Below, one piece after another: positions 5,346 to 5,492 of a DNA stretch of 5,492 nt. Origin of the DNA: Planctomycetia bacterium (GTDB lineage Bacteria > Planctomycetota > Planctomycetia > Gemmatales > Gemmataceae). The notes below the pieces were generated by a model. That model ran no database searches. It was not told where the DNA came from and saw nothing but the letters and a program-made list of their open reading frames with translations. The stretch spans positions 1 through 5,492 of the forward strand of contig SXHE01000521.1 in NCBI GenBank assembly GCA_005773755.1, written 5' to 3'. Position 1 is the first letter of the stretch, and each line of letters starts with the position of its first letter. The position numbers and the translations under genes were made by a program.

Positions 5346-5492
5346 ATGGAAGCCGCGCCGTCACTGACGGAGGTTCTGGCCACAATTCCCGACCCGCGTG
5401 ATCCGTCGGGGCGGCGGTATCCGCTCCCGGTGATCCTCAACCTCGTGGTCGTCGCCACACTCGCCGGCATGCGTTCGCTGGAAGCCATTGCC
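5346..5492 (+). CDS. ISAs1-family transposase, N-terminal 49 residues (truncated by window end)
   Basis: An ATG at 5346, preceded by GGGAGA with a five-base spacer, opens a frame that stays open to the right edge. The visible residues include SLTEVLATIPDPRDPSG (6-22), RRYPLPVILNLVVVATLAG (23-41) and MRSLEAIA (42-49). The IPDPR-x-x-GRRYPL pattern, a hydrophobic helix and the (A/M)RSLEAIA ending match the DDE_Tnp_1-associated domain (PF13808) found at the N-terminus of ISAs1/H-repeat transposases. The DDE catalytic domain (normally about residues 100-350) lies beyond the window, so whether the gene is intact cannot be judged. It runs away from the DUF1501 gene, which is divergent to it. Confidence 0.88.
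   Translation, partial: MEAAPSLTEVLATIPDPRDPSGRRYPLPVILNLVVVATLAGMRSLEAIA

Larger units (their letters stand above)
5267..5492 (+). mobile_element. Left part of an ISAs1-family insertion sequence (runs off the window)
   Basis: The presence of the element follows from the ISAs1-type transposase N-terminus beginning at 5346. The left boundary is an estimate. CAGGGCCGTTTAGTT at 5267-5281 looks like a CAGGG-type terminal inverted repeat, and a 79 bp leader before the transposase is a plausible size. The right end, the matching inverted repeat and the target duplication lie outside the window, so the boundary cannot be proven here. The element would have inserted about 53 bp upstream of the DUF1501 start codon. 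Confidence 0.6.

Noticed and set aside
4050..5367. Overlapping plus-strand open frames antisense to the DUF1501 gene
   Set aside because: They are shadows of a gene with many conserved blocks; one also runs through the IS leader in a different frame from the transposase.
1..5492. CRISPR array, tRNA or rRNA genes
   Set aside because: No regularly spaced repeats and no tRNA- or rRNA-like segments were seen on either strand; nearly all of the window is protein coding.

Overview
The window looks like chromosomal DNA from a planctomycete, most likely of the Gemmata group. The evidence is the high G+C content (roughly two thirds by eye), a Tat-exported DUF1501 protein (a family greatly expanded in planctomycetes), a small secreted protein resembling the Gemmata paralogous families, and start codons that mostly lack a clear Shine-Dalgarno sequence. 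The organism is inferred from gene content and was not tested by any search.

Layout, left to right. Positions 1-551 hold the 3' part of an unrecognised Ala-rich gene on the plus strand. It converges, with a 14 bp gap, on a tightly spaced minus-strand pair: an Ldh-family NAD(P)-dependent oxidoreductase gene (3302 to 2232) followed 16 bp later by an exported CocE/NonD-type serine hydrolase gene (2215 to 566). A 110 bp intergenic region (3303-3412) separates this pair from a divergently transcribed small secreted protein gene (3413-3784). That small gene converges on a minus-strand DUF1501 gene (5213 to 3795) with a gap of only 10 bp. A perfect stem-loop with a four-base loop spans this junction and contains both stop codons. 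Upstream of the DUF1501 gene lie 132 bp without a gene, holding a 7 bp inverted repeat and the probable left end of an insertion sequence. The window ends inside the first 49 codons of that element's ISAs1-type transposase.

How the genes may work together. The Ldh and CocE genes are probably one transcription unit. A hydrolase outside the cytoplasm could release a 2-hydroxy acid from an ester or amide, and the cytoplasmic dehydrogenase could oxidise it; this is inference from spacing and family chemistry only. The DUF1501 gene lacks, at least inside the window, the DUF1549/DUF1553 (cytochrome-like) partner that such genes commonly have in planctomycetes, and the insertion sequence sits close upstream of it. 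I see no CRISPR array, tRNA, rRNA, prophage or defence cassette, and no clear new multi-gene system. The most distinctive structures are the shared stop-codon hairpin and the IS junction.
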